Both the position numbers and the translations under genes were made by a program. The notes under the pieces are model-generated. The model worked only from the letters and a program-made list of their open reading frames with translations, was not told where the DNA came from and searched no databases. 64,000 nucleotides of DNA from Limnohabitans sp. WS1 (GTDB lineage: Bacteria > Pseudomonadota > Gammaproteobacteria > Burkholderiales > Burkholderiaceae_C): positions 1 through 64,000 of the forward strand of contig NZ_NERU01000015.1 in NCBI RefSeq assembly GCF_003063265.1. The letters are read 5' to 3'. This document shows positions 1 to 13,433 of the stretch, piece after piece. Every line of letters starts with the position of its first letter. The first letter of the stretch is position 1.

Positions 1-425
1 CCACTTGCACAGGCGTTGAGATGTTCCGCAAGTTGCTCGACCAAGGTCAAGCCGGTGACAACGTCGGTATCTTGTTGCGCGGCACCAAGCGCGAAGACGT
101 CGAGCGCGGCCAAGTGCTGTGCAAGCCCGGCTCGATCAAGCCACACACCCACTTCACGGGCGAGATCTATGTCTTGTCCAAAGACGAAGGTGGCCGTCAC
201 ACGCCTTTCTTCAACAACTACCGTCCTCAGTTCTACTTCCGTACGACGGACGTGACCGGCGCGATCGAATTGCCAGAAGGCAAAGAGATGGTGATGCCGG
301 GTGACAACGTGTCGATCACTGTGAAGTTGATCAACCCCATTGCGATGGAAGAAGGCTTGCGCTTCGCCATCCGCGAAGGCGGCCGCACCGTTGGCGCTGG
401 CGTTGTTGCCAAGATCATCGCTTAA
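1..425 (+). CDS. tuf: Elongation factor Tu, C-terminal part (5' end outside window)
   Basis: Translation elongation factor that brings aminoacyl-tRNA to the ribosome as a GTP complex. Only about the last 140 residues are present; the frame is open from base 3 and the gene starts before the window. The residues are the beta-barrel domains 2/3: [18 protein letters not shown], the GSIKPHTHF segment and the C-terminal [15 protein letters not shown] end that contacts tRNA. The stop is followed after 12 bases by tRNA-Trp and then secE-nusG, the usual arrangement for a tuf copy in betaproteobacteria. Nothing suggests a defect. Certain apart from the missing 5' end. Confidence 0.98.
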   Translation, partial: TCTGVEMFRKLLDQGQAGDNVGILLRGTKREDVERGQVLCKPGSIKPHTHFTGEIYVLSKDEGGRHTPFFNNYRPQFYFRTTDVTGAIELPEGKEMVMPGDNVSITVKLINPIAMEEGLRFAIREGGRTVGAGVVAKIIA

Positions 426-437
426 AGAGTTTCAAGT

Positions 438-513
438 AGGGGTATAGCTCAATTGGCAGAGCGTCGGTCTCCAAAACCGAAGGTTGTAGGTTCGATTCCT
501 ACTGCCCCTGCCA
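438..513 (+). tRNA. tRNA-Trp (anticodon CCA)
   Basis: Full cloverleaf with encoded CCA. The acceptor is AGGGGTA (438-444) against TGCCCCT (503-509), with one G-T pair. The D arm is GCTC..GAGC, the anticodon stem TCGGT/ACCGA (464-468/476-480), the anticodon CCA at 471-473, and the T loop TTCGATT. Discriminator G is at 510 and CCA at 511-513. It lies between tuf and secE. Confidence 0.97.
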
Positions 514-533
514 CCTGAAACAAGGTGGATAAC

Positions 534-566
534 AAGCCCGCTAGAACCTAGCGGGCTTCATTGTCT
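534..566 (+). terminator. Intrinsic terminator after tuf/tRNA-Trp
   Basis: A perfect 11-base inverted repeat (arms 534-544 and 548-558) with a 3-base loop, GC-rich in the middle, followed by a moderately T-rich tail (CATTGTCTT). It lies between tRNA-Trp and secE and probably ends the tuf transcript; the weak T run leaves room for some read-through into secE-nusG. Confidence 0.75.
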
Positions 567-612
567 TAAGAGACGCCTCTGCATTGGAGGTGCAATAAAG
601 GTAAAAGCCCGT

Positions 613-996
613 ATGGCAACGTCCGAAGTTCAAACTGTGAGTGCTGCTGGCGACAAAATGCGATTGGCATTGGCTGTGTCGCTGGTGGTCGCGGCCCTGG
701 TTGGCTTTTACATGCTCTCAAAACAAGGTGTTTGGGTTCAGTGGGCAGTTTTGCTGGTCAGCTTGTCTGCAGCATTGGCCGTGTTCTTGACCAGTGAAAT
801 GGGTCGGAGACTGATTGGATTCAGTCGCGATGCTGTTCGTGAAGTTAAAAAAGTGGTTTGGCCTGAGCGTAAAGAAGCCCTGCAGATCACGGCTTATGTT
901 TTTGCTTTTGTCGTTGTGATGGCCTTGTTTCTTTGGCTAACAGACAAAACCCTGGAATGGGTTTTTTACGATTTGATTCTTGGGTGGAAAAAATAA
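613..996 (+). CDS. secE: Protein translocase subunit SecE
   Basis: Essential subunit of the SecYEG channel in the inner membrane. The 127 residues show the three-helix form seen in enterobacteria and many betaproteobacteria: two N-terminal membrane segments (about 17-35 and 42-60), the conserved amphipathic stretch [18 protein letters not shown] (about residues 75-92), and a last membrane helix (about 94-115). The stop TAA shares its final A with the ATG of nusG, so the two are translationally coupled. Start ATG 613 follows a purine-rich AAAGGTAAAAG. Confidence 0.97.
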   Translation: MATSEVQTVSAAGDKMRLALAVSLVVAALVGFYMLSKQGVWVQWAVLLVSLSAALAVFLTSEMGRRLIGFSRDAVREVKKVVWPERKEALQITAYVFAFVVVMALFLWLTDKTLEWVFYDLILGWKK

Positions 997-1577
997 TGAA
1001 CGATGTCGTAGTGAATGCGCCAATGGCGGGATCGTCCACCAACCCAGACTTGAAATGGTATGTGGTTCATGCTTACTCCGGCATGGAAAAAGCGGTAGAG
1101 CGCAACATTGTTGAACGAATTGCACGTTCAGGAATGGAAACCAAGTTTGGCCGAATCTTGGTGCCTACAGAAGAAGTGGTCGAAGTTAAAAATGGCCAAA
1201 AAAGAACAACTGAGCGCAAGTTTTTTCCTGGTTATGTCTTGGTTGAAATGGTCATGGACGATGAAACATGGCATTTGGTCAAACATACCAACAAAGTGAC
1301 AGGATTTGTGGGCGGCGCTAAAAACAGACCGGCACCCATATCAGAAGCAGATGTAGCCAAAATTGTCAGTCAAATGCAAGAGGGCACAGATAAGCCACGT
1401 CATAAAGTTGAATTTGAGGTCGGTGAATACATTCGGGTCAAAGAGGGCCCCTTCACTGATTTCAATGGGACCGTCGAAGAAGTCAATTACGAACGCAACA
1501 AGATGCGTGTTTCTGTGACGATTTTTGGAAGAGCGACACCCGTTGAATTGGAATTCAGTCAGGTCGAAAAAACCTGA
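996..1577 (+). CDS. nusG: Transcription termination/antitermination protein NusG
   Basis: RNA polymerase-associated factor that suppresses pausing and links RNAP to Rho or to ribosomal protein S10. The 193 residues contain an NGN domain (about 18-125, with [18 protein letters not shown] and the [10 protein letters not shown] segment) and a C-terminal KOW domain ([15 protein letters not shown]). The longer open frame from base 933 is not used: homologous sequence begins at the ATG at 996, which overlaps the secE stop by one base. It is followed by a spacer with a hairpin and then the L11 operon. Confidence 0.97.
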   Translation: MNDVVVNAPMAGSSTNPDLKWYVVHAYSGMEKAVERNIVERIARSGMETKFGRILVPTEEVVEVKNGQKRTTERKFFPGYVLVEMVMDDETWHLVKHTNKVTGFVGGAKNRPAPISEADVAKIVSQMQEGTDKPRHKVEFEVGEYIRVKEGPFTDFNGTVEEVNYERNKMRVSVTIFGRATPVELEFSQVEKT

Positions 1578-1691
1578 ATGAGAAAAGGTTTGGCATGAAC
1601 CGACTCGGTGCCAAATTGAGTTGAAGAGTCGTTAACCCCGGGAAGCTGAAGGTTTTAATACCTAAGCGTTAATACCCGCAAGGAGAAAAGC
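1578..1691 (+). promoter_or_regulatory. nusG-rplK spacer / rplK leader with a hairpin
   Basis: 114-base spacer before rplK. It holds a 7-base inverted repeat (TTTGGCA at 1589-1595, TGCCAAA at 1609-1615) and a shorter AGGT/ACCT repeat further on, then the AAGGAG ribosome site (1680-1685). In other bacteria the leader of rplKA carries the L1 autoregulatory site; I could not identify the L1-binding motif with confidence here, so that role is only a possibility. Confidence 0.4.
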
Positions 1692-2123
1692 ATGGCGAAA
1701 AAAATCGTCGGCTTCATCAAGCTGCAAGTGCCAGCTGGTAAAGCCAATCCATCACCACCCATCGGTCCAGCACTGGGTCAGCGTGGTTTGAACATCATGG
1801 AATTCTGCAAGGCGTTCAACGCCCAGACCCAAGGCGTCGAGCCAGGTCTGCCATTGCCAGTGGTGATCACTGCGTTTGCAGACAAGTCCTTCACCTTCAT
1901 CATCAAAACGCCACCAGCGGCCACTTTGATCAAGAAGTCCATCAAGATTGACAAGGCCTCGACCAAGCCAGGCTTGGAAAAAGTTGGCAAGATCACCCGT
2001 GCTCAGCTGGAAGAAATCGCCAAAACCAAGATGAAAGATCTGACTGCCGCCGACATGGACGCAGCCGTTCGCACCATCGCTGGTACTGCCCGTTCCATGG
2101 GCGTGAATGTGGAGGGCGTGTAA
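1692..2123 (+). CDS. rplK: 50S ribosomal protein L11
   Basis: Large-subunit protein of the GTPase-associated centre, binding 23S rRNA with L10. 143 residues, the normal length. The N-terminal domain shows the family signature [20 protein letters not shown] and the C-terminal rRNA-binding domain ends [18 protein letters not shown] lies 6 bases upstream of the ATG. The stop TAA is directly followed by the ATG of rplA with no spacer, so L11 and L1 are cotranslated. Confidence 0.99.
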   Translation: MAKKIVGFIKLQVPAGKANPSPPIGPALGQRGLNIMEFCKAFNAQTQGVEPGLPLPVVITAFADKSFTFIIKTPPAATLIKKSIKIDKASTKPGLEKVGKITRAQLEEIAKTKMKDLTAADMDAAVRTIAGTARSMGVNVEGV

Positions 2124-2819
2124 ATGTCCAAGCTCACTAAAAAACAAAAAGCCTTTGTCGGCAAAGTGGACAGCAACAAGCTGTACCCCTTGGCCGATGC
2201 CTTGGTGATCGTGAAAGATTGCGCCAATGCCAAGTTCGATGAGTCCATCGACGTGGCTGTGCAACTCGGCATTGATGCCAAGAAGTCTGATCAAGTGGTT
2301 CGTGGTGCTGTCGTGTTGCCTAACGGCACGGGCAAAACCGCCCGCGTTGCTGTGTTCGCACAAGGCGCCAAGGCTGAAGAAGCCAAAGCCGCTGGTGCTG
2401 ATGTGGTCGGCATGGACGACTTGGCTGCCCGCGTAAAAGCTGGCGACATGCCTTTCGATGTGGTGATTGCTGCCCCTGACGCCATGCGCGTTGTGGGTAC
2501 TTTGGGTCAAATCCTGGGCCCACGCGGCTTGATGCCTAACCCCAAAGTCGGCACCGTGACCCCAGATGTGGCGACTGCTGTGCGCAACGCAAAGGCTGGT
2601 CAAGTCCAGTTCCGTGTTGACAAAGCCGGTATTGTCCACGGCACCATTGGTCGCCGTTCTTTCGAGAATGACAAGTTGCAAGGCAACTTGGCTGCCTTGA
2701 TCGAAGCTTTGGTGAAAGCCAAGCCAGCCACGAGCAAGGGTGTTTACCTGCGCAAAGTGGCCGTGTCTTCGACCATGGGTGTGGGCGTTCGCGTTGACAC
2801 ACAATCCATCGCAGCTTGA
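2124..2819 (+). CDS. rplA: 50S ribosomal protein L1
   Basis: Large-subunit protein of the L1 stalk, involved in E-site tRNA release; in other bacteria it also represses its own operon. 231 residues, standard length. Recognised by the central motif [20 protein letters not shown] and the flanking [14 protein letters not shown]. It starts at the base after the rplK stop. The gene is followed by a 258-base structured leader before rplJ. Confidence 0.99.
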   Translation: MSKLTKKQKAFVGKVDSNKLYPLADALVIVKDCANAKFDESIDVAVQLGIDAKKSDQVVRGAVVLPNGTGKTARVAVFAQGAKAEEAKAAGADVVGMDDLAARVKAGDMPFDVVIAAPDAMRVVGTLGQILGPRGLMPNPKVGTVTPDVATAVRNAKAGQVQFRVDKAGIVHGTIGRRSFENDKLQGNLAALIEALVKAKPATSKGVYLRKVAVSSTMGVGVRVDTQSIAA

Positions 2820-3077
2820 TTGCGATAAAAATTTGAGTGGGCTGACAAGCCTGCTCAATGTGGTGGGCTGCACTCTTTGCAAAAGAGCTGCAGGCCATCC
2901 AAGACCGTTGGTGCACACGCAGATGTGCTTAATCAACAATCAAACAAGTTAGCTTGTCTGTTTGGGCCAACGCAGATGGCGATCCCGCTGCAGATGGATG
3001 AAGATCCTGAACAGTTGGTCGCTGCAAATAGGCGTGTTCAAGGGGTGACCCGAAAAACACATATAAAGGAGTAGACC
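2820..3077 (+). promoter_or_regulatory. rplJ leader, probable L10 autoregulatory RNA
   Basis: 258 bases without a gene between rplA and rplJ. Two structured elements are visible: a hairpin at 2833-2858 (TTGAG/CTCAA plus GGCT/AGCC) and a longer one at 2868-2893 (CTGCACTCTTT against AAAGAG-C-TGCAG, with a single bulged C at 2888). In many bacteria the L10(L12)4 complex binds a bulged or kinked stem in this same place to repress rplJL translation; position and shape fit, the binding itself is inferred. No good intrinsic terminator was seen, so rplJL may also be fed by read-through from rplKA. Confidence 0.6.
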
Positions 3078-3584
3078 TTGAGTCTGAATCGCAGTGAGAA
3101 AGAAGCGGTCATTTCCGAAGTGACCGACCTCGCCGCTAAAGCTCAAACGCTTGTGATGGCGGAATACCGTGGTATCACGGTCGCTGACATGACCAACCTG
3201 CGCGTCAAAGCTCGCAGCCTCGGCGTTTCGCTGACAGTGTTGAAAAACACTTTGGCTCGCCGTGCTGTGACAGGTACGCAGTTTGAAGTTGTCGCCGACC
3301 AGATGACCGGTCCGCTGATCTATGGCTTCTCTGAAGATGCAGTGGCTGCCGCAAAAGTGGTAGCTGACTTCGCGAAAACCAACGACAAGTTGGTGATTCG
3401 TGCAGGTGCATTTGCAGGCAAAGTCTTGGATGTGAACGGCGTGAAGCAATTGGCAAGCATTCCTTCGAAAGAAGTGTTGTTGGCTCAGTTGTGTGGCTTG
3501 TTGATGTCGCCGATGTCTCGCACCGCAGTGGTGTTGGGTGCTTTGGCGGCCAAAAAAGGCGAAGGCGAAGCTGTTGCCGCTTAA
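3078..3584 (+). CDS. rplJ: 50S ribosomal protein L10
   Basis: Base of the L7/L12 stalk of the large subunit. 168 residues: an N-terminal rRNA-binding domain ([24 protein letters not shown]) and a C-terminal helix that carries L12 dimers. The start is TTG at 3078, placed 7 bases after AAGGAG (3067-3071) and giving the family N-terminus [13 protein letters not shown]; there is no upstream ATG in frame. It is followed by rplL after 39 bases. TTG starts are common for this gene in the family and may lower its translation relative to rplL. Confidence 0.97.
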   Translation: MSLNRSEKEAVISEVTDLAAKAQTLVMAEYRGITVADMTNLRVKARSLGVSLTVLKNTLARRAVTGTQFEVVADQMTGPLIYGFSEDAVAAAKVVADFAKTNDKLVIRAGAFAGKVLDVNGVKQLASIPSKEVLLAQLCGLLMSPMSRTAVVLGALAAKKGEGEAVAA

Positions 3585-3623
3585 GGCCAGTTTTCGTATT
3601 TAACCAATTGTTAGGAAATAAAA

Positions 3624-3995
3624 ATGGCATTCGATAAAGACGCATTTTTGACCGCGCTCGACAGCATGACGGTCATGGAACTCAACGACTTGGTGAAAGC
3701 CATCGAAGAGAAATTTGGTGTGAGCGCTGCCGCTATGGCTGCTCCAGCTGCAGGCGGCGCTGCTGCAGCCGTGGCTGAAGAGAAGACTGAGTTCAACGTT
3801 GTGTTGCTCGAAGCTGGTGCGAACAAAGTGTCCGTGATTAAAGCTGTGCGTGAAATCACAGGTTTGGGCTTGAAAGAAGCCAAAGACCTGGTGGATGGCG
3901 CTCCTAAAGCGGTCAAAGAAGCTTTGCCTAAGGCAGATGCTGAAGCCGCCAAGAAGAAGCTGGAAGACGCAGGCGCCAAAGCCGAACTCAAGTAA
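3624..3995 (+). CDS. rplL: 50S ribosomal protein L7/L12
   Basis: Stalk protein that recruits and stimulates translation GTPases. 123 residues: an N-terminal dimerisation helix pair ([19 protein letters not shown]), an Ala-rich hinge (about residues 35-50, [17 protein letters not shown]) and the C-terminal factor-binding domain ([29 protein letters not shown]). The ATG follows a TTAGGAAATAAAA ribosome site. It precedes a 424-base structured spacer before rpoB. Confidence 0.99.
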   Translation: MAFDKDAFLTALDSMTVMELNDLVKAIEEKFGVSAAAMAAPAAGGAAAAVAEEKTEFNVVLLEAGANKVSVIKAVREITGLGLKEAKDLVDGAPKAVKEALPKADAEAAKKKLEDAGAKAELK

Positions 3996-4419
3996 TTCAG
4001 TGACTTTCCAAGGCTGGAGTGTCCGTGAGGACCTCCAGCCTTTGGTCCTTGAAGAGGACCTGAAAAATAGATCAAAAAGAACCCATTTTTTGTTCATCTA
4101 GTCAGGAGTTGATTCAAAGTCAAGTAATTCTGAATCAATGCAACGTTTTTAAACATTGGCGCTCGAGTCTCTAAAAAATGAACACCGGAAAGTAGATTTC
4201 AACAGTCTGCTTTCCAGTGTTTTGTTGAAACACCGGAAAGTTGATTTCAATAGTCTGCTTTCCAGTGTTTTCTGACCCGACTGCAGAAAACCCTTGGTAC
4301 GGGTTGCGTGCAATGCGCAATCGTCCGCCAACGCTGGTAGTGGCCAGCCGCCAAGCCCTTTGTGGGTACTGAAAAGTGCCACCAATACACAGTTCTGAAA
4401 GATCAAGCCCGGAGATCTC
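3996..4419 (+). promoter_or_regulatory. rplL-rpoB spacer rich in RNA hairpins
   Basis: 424 bases without a gene. In order: a 10-base perfect stem with an inner 4-base stem (4010-4042, arms AAGGCTGGAG/CTCCAGCCTT), a second hairpin GGTCCT/AGGACC (4044-4060), a TTGATTCA/TGAATCAA inverted repeat (4109-4116/4131-4138), then two almost identical hairpins (4181-4221 and 4229-4269). In E. coli the corresponding spacer holds an attenuator and an RNase III site that set the ratio of stalk protein to RNA polymerase; the same type of role is inferred here. No small ORF with a convincing start was seen. Confidence 0.7.
4181..4269 (+). repeat. Tandem pair of near-identical hairpins in the rplL-rpoB spacer
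   Basis: Copy 1 is 4181-4221 and copy 2 is 4229-4269, a 48-base period. Each has the arms AACACCGGAAAG and CTTTCCAGTGTT (one C/A mismatch) around a 17-base loop. The loops differ at only two positions (A to T and C to T). In copy 1 the stem extends by four more pairs; in copy 2 one of those pairs is lost. Each hairpin is followed by a short T run, so both look like attenuators or processing sites that arose by duplication. Confidence 0.8.
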
Positions 4420-8544
<4,125 letters not shown>

Positions 8545-8567
8545 TTCACAGGCAAAGGATTTAAACC

Positions 8568-11500
8568 ATGAAATCACTACTCGACCTGTTCAAGCAGTTC
8601 ACGCCAGATGACCACTTCGATGCCATCCGCATCGGCCTGGCATCGCCCGAGAAGATCCGTTCTTGGTCTTTCGGCGAAGTGAAAAAGCCGGAAACCATCA
8701 ACTACCGTACCTTCAAGCCCGAGCGCGATGGTCTGTTTTGCGCCAAAATTTTTGGCCCCATCAAAGACTATGAATGCCTGTGCGGCAAGTACAAACGCCT
8801 CAAGCACCGCGGTGTGATCTGCGAGAAGTGCGGCGTTGAAGTCACACAAACCAAAGTGCGTCGCGAGCGCATGGGTCACATTGACCTGGCCGCACCTTGC
8901 GCGCACATCTGGTTTCTGAAGTCATTGCCTTCGCGTTTGGGCCTGGTCCTTGACATGACACTGCGTGACATCGAGCGCGTGCTGTACTTTGAAGCCTACG
9001 TGGTGACCGATACCGGCATGACCCCGCTGAAAAAATTCAGCATCATGTCCGAAGATGATTACGATGCCAAAGTCAAAGAGTATGGCGACGAATTCGTGGC
9101 CAAGATGGGTGCAGAAGGCATCAAAGAACTGCTGCAAAGCATCGATATCGAAAGCGAAATCGAGCGTTTGCGGGGTGACTTGACCGGATCCGAACTCAAG
9201 GTCAAAAAGAACTCCAAGCGTTTGAAAGTTCTTGAAGCCTTCAAGAAATCAGGCATCAAGCCCGAGTGGATGGTGCTCGAGGTGTTGCCTGTGTTGCCAC
9301 CGGACCTGCGTCCTCTGGTGCCCCTGGACGGCGGCCGCTTTGCGACCTCTGACCTGAACGACCTGTACCGCCGCGTGATCAACCGCAACAGCCGTCTGCG
9401 CCGTTTGCTGGAACTCAAAGCGCCTGAGATCATTGCCCGTAACGAAAAGCGCATGCTTCAAGAAGCCGTGGACAGCTTGTTGGACAACGGCCGCCGCGGC
9501 AAGGCCATGACCGGTGCGAACAAGCGTGCCTTGAAGTCCTTGGCTGACATGATCAAAGGCAAGAGCGGTCGTTTCCGTCAGAACTTGCTGGGCAAGCGCG
9601 TGGACTACTCCGGTCGTTCCGTCATCACCGTGGGCCCAACGCTCAAACTCCATCAGTGCGGCCTGCCCAAACTGATGGCGATTGAGCTGTTCAAGCCTTT
9701 CATCTTTGCCCGCCTCGAAGCCATGGGCATCGCCACCACGATCAAGGCCGCCAAGAAAGAAGTTGAATCTGGCACACCCGTGGTGTGGGATATTCTGGAA
9801 GAGGTCATCAAAGAGCACCCCGTGATGCTCAACCGTGCGCCAACATTGCACCGTTTGGGCATCCAGGCATTTGAGCCTTTGTTGATCGAAGGCAAAGCCA
9901 TTCAGCTCCATCCCCTCGTTTGCGCGGCCTTCAACGCCGACTTCGACGGTGACCAGATGGCTGTGCACATTCCGCTGTCGGTGGAAGCGCAGATGGAAGC
10001 TCGCACACTGATGCTCGCGTCGAACAACATCTTGTTCCCTGCATCGGGCGAGCCCTCCATTGTTCCCTCGCAAGACGTGGTGTTGGGCCTGTATTACGCC
10101 ACCCGCGACCGCATCAACGCCAAAGGTGAAGGCTTGATCTTTGCCGACATTGGTGAAGTGCAGCGCGCTTTGGACGCCAATGCTGTTGAATTGGCTGCCA
10201 AGATCAACGTGCGCATGACCGAGTGGACCAAAAACAAGGCAACCGGTGAATTCACCTCGGCTGTCTCGATGGTGGAAACCACCGTCGGCCGTGCCTTGTT
10301 GTCCGAGATCCTGCCCAAGGGCCTGCCTTTCAGCAACTTGAACAAGGCGCTCAAGAAAAAGGAAATTTCCAAGCTGATCAACACGTCTTTCCGCAAGTGT
10401 GGCTTGAAAGAGACCGTCGTGTTCGCCGACAAGCTGTTGCAAAACGGTTTCCGTCTGGCCACACGCGCTGGCATCTCCATCGGTATCGACGACATGCTCG
10501 TCCCACCTGAGAAGCCTGCCATCATTGAAGCGGCCGAAAAGGAAGTCAAAGACATCGAGCAGCAATACGTCTCCGGTCTGGTGACTGCTGGTGAGCGTTA
10601 CAACAAAGTCGTTGACATCTGGGGCAAGGCCGGTGACGTCGTCTCCAAAGTGATGATGGACCAGCTGCGCAAAGAAAAAACCATTGACCGTCATGGCAAT
10701 GAAGTCGATCAGGAATCGTTCAACTCGATTTACATGATGGCCGACTCCGGTGCGCGCGGTTCTGCAGCTCAGATTCGCCAGCTGGCCGGCATGCGTGGCC
10801 TGATGGCCAAGCCCGACGGCTCCATCATTGAGACCCCCATCACGGCGAACTTCCGTGAGGGTCTGAACGTGTTGCAGTACTTCATCTCGACCCACGGTGC
10901 TCGTAAAGGTCTGGCCGATACGGCTTTGAAAACGGCCAACTCGGGTTACCTGACACGACGTCTGGTGGACGTGACCCAAGATCTGGTGGTCACTGAACTC
11001 GATTGCGGCACTGCTGATGGCTCGCTGATGCGCGCCATCGTCGAAGGCGGTGAAGTGATCGAATCGCTGCGCGACCGCATTTTGGGCCGTACTGTGGCTG
11101 AAGACGTCTTGCACCCTGAAAACCGGGCTGTATTGGCCGAAGCAGGCGTCATGCTTGACGAGGACCTGATTGATGAACTCGAAGCGGCGGGTGTGGACGA
11201 AGTCAAGGTGCGCACGGCACTGACCTGCGAAACACGCTTTGGTTTGTGCGCCAAGTGCTATGGCCGCGATCTGGGCCGTGGCGGTTTGGTCAACAACGGC
11301 GAAGCCGTTGGTGTGATCGCCGCCCAGTCGATTGGTGAGCCAGGCACACAGCTGACGATGCGTACCTTCCACATTGGTGGTGCGGCTTCGCGTGCTGCTG
11401 TGGCGTCCAGCGTGGAAGCCAAGTCCAACGGCACCATTGGCTTCAATGCCACCATGCGTTATGTGACCAACACCAAGGGTGAGTTGGTTGTGATTGCACG

Positions 11501-12782
11501 CTCTGGCGAAATCATCATCACCGAGCACGGTCGTGAGCGCGAGCGTCACAAGGTGCCTTACGGCGCCATCTTGTCGATCAAAGCCGATCAGACCATCAAG
11601 GCTGGCACCATCTTGGCCAATTGGGACCCTCTGACCCGTCCAATCATCACCGAATTCGCTGGACAGGTGAAATTCGAGAATGTGGAAGAGGGCATGACCG
11701 TGGCCAAACAACTGGATGAAGTGACCGGCTTGTCCACGCTGGTGGTCATTGACCCCAAGCGCCGTGGTGCTGCCAAGGTCATTCGCCCACAGGTCAAGCT
11801 GATCGATGCCCAAGGCAAAGAAGTCAAGATCCCTGGCACCGATCACTCGGTGACCATTGGCTTCCAGATCGGCTCGTTGATCCAAGTGCGTGACGGCATG
11901 GATGTGGGCCCTGGTGAAGTGCTGGCCCGTATCCCCGTCGAAGGTCAAAAGACCCGAGACATCACCGGCGGTTTGCCCCGTGTGGCCGAGCTGTTTGAAG
12001 CCCGTACGCCCAAAGACAAAGGCATGCTGGCTGAGATCACCGGTACCGTGTCTTTCGGTAAGGAAACCAAAGGCAAGGTCCGCTTGCAAATCACTGACCC
12101 TGAAGGCAAGGTCTGGGATGAACTGATCCCCAAAGAGAAGAACATCTTGGTGCACGAAGGCCAAGTGGTCAACAAGGGCGAAAGCATTGTGGATGGCCCG
12201 GCCGATCCACAAGACATCTTGCGCTTACTGGGCATTGAAGAGTTGGCCCGCTACATCGTCGACGAAGTGCAGGACGTTTACCGCTTGCAAGGCGTGAAGA
12301 TCAACGACAAGCACATCGAAGTGATTGTTCGTCAGATGCTGCGCCGCGTGGTGGTTGAGAACATCGGTGATTCAACGTACATCTCTGGTGAACAGGTTGA
12401 ACGCTCTGAAATGCTCAACACCAATGATGCATTGCAGCGCGAGGGCAAAATCCCGGCAACCTACAGCAACTTGTTGCTGGGCATTACCAAGGCCTCCTTG
12501 TCGACCGATTCGTTCATCTCGGCTGCTTCCTTCCAGGAAACAACACGGGTGCTGACCGAAGCGGCCATCATGGGCAAGCGTGATGAATTGCGTGGTTTGA
12601 AAGAAAACGTGATTGTGGGTCGTTTGATCCCCGCTGGTACAGGTTTGGCTTATCACAAAGCCCGTGCTGTCAAAGATGCGATGGACGACGCTGAGCGCCG
12701 CGCCATTGCCGATGCAGAGGCTGCCGAATTGGCTGGTGAAAATGCTGAGGACGCCGTCACGGATTCTGGCGAAGCTGCCTGA
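8568..12782 (+). CDS. rpoC: RNA polymerase beta' subunit
   Basis: Catalytic subunit carrying the Mg-binding aspartates. 1404 residues, normal length. An N-terminal zinc finger ([20 protein letters not shown]) is followed by the [12 protein letters not shown] motif with D458, D460 and D462. The trigger loop region and a second Cys cluster ([13 protein letters not shown]) also appear. The C-terminus has an acidic Ala-rich tail ([24 protein letters not shown]). The start ATG follows AAAGGATTTAAACC. It is the last gene of the operon and is followed by hairpins that act as terminator. Confidence 0.99.
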   Translation: MKSLLDLFKQFTPDDHFDAIRIGLASPEKIRSWSFGEVKKPETINYRTFKPERDGLFCAKIFGPIKDYECLCGKYKRLKHRGVICEKCGVEVTQTKVRRERMGHIDLAAPCAHIWFLKSLPSRLGLVLDMTLRDIERVLYFEAYVVTDTGMTPLKKFSIMSEDDYDAKVKEYGDEFVAKMGAEGIKELLQSIDIESEIERLRGDLTGSELKVKKNSKRLKVLEAFKKSGIKPEWMVLEVLPVLPPDLRPLVPLDGGRFATSDLNDLYRRVINRNSRLRRLLELKAPEIIARNEKRMLQEAVDSLLDNGRRGKAMTGANKRALKSLADMIKGKSGRFRQNLLGKRVDYSGRSVITVGPTLKLHQCGLPKLMAIELFKPFIFARLEAMGIATTIKAAKKEVESGTPVVWDILEEVIKEHPVMLNRAPTLHRLGIQAFEPLLIEGKAIQLHPLVCAAFNADFDGDQMAVHIPLSVEAQMEARTLMLASNNILFPASGEPSIVPSQDVVLGLYYATRDRINAKGEGLIFADIGEVQRALDANAVELAAKINVRMTEWTKNKATGEFTSAVSMVETTVGRALLSEILPKGLPFSNLNKALKKKEISKLINTSFRKCGLKETVVFADKLLQNGFRLATRAGISIGIDDMLVPPEKPAIIEAAEKEVKDIEQQYVSGLVTAGERYNKVVDIWGKAGDVVSKVMMDQLRKEKTIDRHGNEVDQESFNSIYMMADSGARGSAAQIRQLAGMRGLMAKPDGSIIETPITANFREGLNVLQYFISTHGARKGLADTALKTANSGYLTRRLVDVTQDLVVTELDCGTADGSLMRAIVEGGEVIESLRDRILGRTVAEDVLHPENRAVLAEAGVMLDEDLIDELEAAGVDEVKVRTALTCETRFGLCAKCYGRDLGRGGLVNNGEAVGVIAAQSIGEPGTQLTMRTFHIGGAASRAAVASSVEAKSNGTIGFNATMRYVTNTKGELVVIARSGEIIITEHGRERERHKVPYGAILSIKADQTIKAGTILANWDPLTRPIITEFAGQVKFENVEEGMTVAKQLDEVTGLSTLVVIDPKRRGAAKVIRPQVKLIDAQGKEVKIPGTDHSVTIGFQIGSLIQVRDGMDVGPGEVLARIPVEGQKTRDITGGLPRVAELFEARTPKDKGMLAEITGTVSFGKETKGKVRLQITDPEGKVWDELIPKEKNILVHEGQVVNKGESIVDGPADPQDILRLLGIEELARYIVDEVQDVYRLQGVKINDKHIEVIVRQMLRRVVVENIGDSTYISGEQVERSEMLNTNDALQREGKIPATYSNLLLGITKASLSTDSFISAASFQETTRVLTEAAIMGKRDELRGLKENVIVGRLIPAGTGLAYHKARAVKDAMDDAERRAIADAEAAELAGENAEDAVTDSGEAA

Positions 12783-12789
12783 GCCCTGA

Positions 12790-12852
12790 GATCATCGTGA
12801 AAACGATGATCCTGATCAGCCCCTGTACTGCTGCGCGGTCAGGGGCTGTTTC
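12790..12852 (+). terminator. Terminator hairpins after rpoC
   Basis: Two inverted repeats follow the rpoC stop. The first is GATCATCG/CGATGATC (12790-12797/12804-12811). The second is CAGCCCCTG/CAGGGGCTG (12817-12825/12840-12848) followed by a short TTTC. The second has the GC-rich form of an intrinsic terminator, although its T run is short. It probably ends the rplJL-rpoBC transcript. Confidence 0.65.
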
Positions 12853-12878
12853 ATAAGCAAGACAACAAAGAGGTGCGC

Positions 12879-13421
12879 ATGGGTATTTTGATCTTTGGGG
12901 CATTGGTCTTGTTGACTTTGTTTTGGTCTGTGGGGGCGCACAATCGTTTGGTACGTCTTCGATCGGAAGTCATCAGGCAGTGGAGCAGTGTTGATGCAGT
13001 TTGGCTGAGGTTGTTGGTGCGATTACAAGGTGGCTTGGCGGCACGAGAATCCTTGTCAACCGAGACCGACCTGAAAGAACTCGAACTCTTACAAGCGGCC
13101 TGTGACGGATTGCTGGAGGCTCTGTCCCAGATGCGCTTGCAGCCGTTGGTCCAAACCCATCAAAAGCAAGTGATCTCCCAGCATTTGAAATTGGTCGGAG
13201 AGATCAGGTTGTTGCAGCAAACCGCCCACGCCCCCATCCAGCCGGATCTTGAAATTGCTTTGAACAGGATGCGACAAACATTGCCAGCTGCTGTCATTCC
13301 ATACCATGTGGCGGTCGCTGCATACAACGATGCTTTGAGCATGAGGCCAGCATCTTGGTTGGCCAAGCGTTTGAACTTCAAGCCGGTGATGAGGATGGAT
13401 TTAACGCTGACATCCAATTAA
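12879..13421 (+). CDS. LemA-like membrane-anchored protein
   Basis: 180 residues. One N-terminal membrane helix (about residues 2-18, GILIFGALVLLTLFW) is followed by a mostly helical soluble part. The segment HNRLVRLRSEVIRQWSSVDA resembles the start of LemA proteins, and VAAYNDALSMRPASWLAKRL resembles the conserved LemA end (YNxxLxxxPxxxxA). The match is diverged, so family membership is likely rather than certain; the cellular role of LemA proteins is unclear. ATG 12879 is chosen over GTG 12873 because AAAGAGG (12867-12873) is the ribosome site. It precedes rsmB by 12 bases. Confidence 0.6.
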   Translation: MGILIFGALVLLTLFWSVGAHNRLVRLRSEVIRQWSSVDAVWLRLLVRLQGGLAARESLSTETDLKELELLQAACDGLLEALSQMRLQPLVQTHQKQVISQHLKLVGEIRLLQQTAHAPIQPDLEIALNRMRQTLPAAVIPYHVAVAAYNDALSMRPASWLAKRLNFKPVMRMDLTLTSN

Positions 13422-13433
13422 AGAAAAATCAAA

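Noticed and set aside
933..995. Upstream extension of nusG inside secE
   Set aside because: Family homology starts at ATG 996 and the extension is merely secE read in another frame.
4181..4269. Twin hairpins considered as CRISPR repeats
   Set aside because: Only two copies at a 48-base period with only 7 bases between them; no cas genes nearby.
9249..12212. Very long open frame (987 codons) on the - strand across rpoC
   Set aside because: It mirrors the codon pattern of rpoC, has no ribosome site or recognisable domain, and translates to His/Gln-rich sequence typical of antisense frames.
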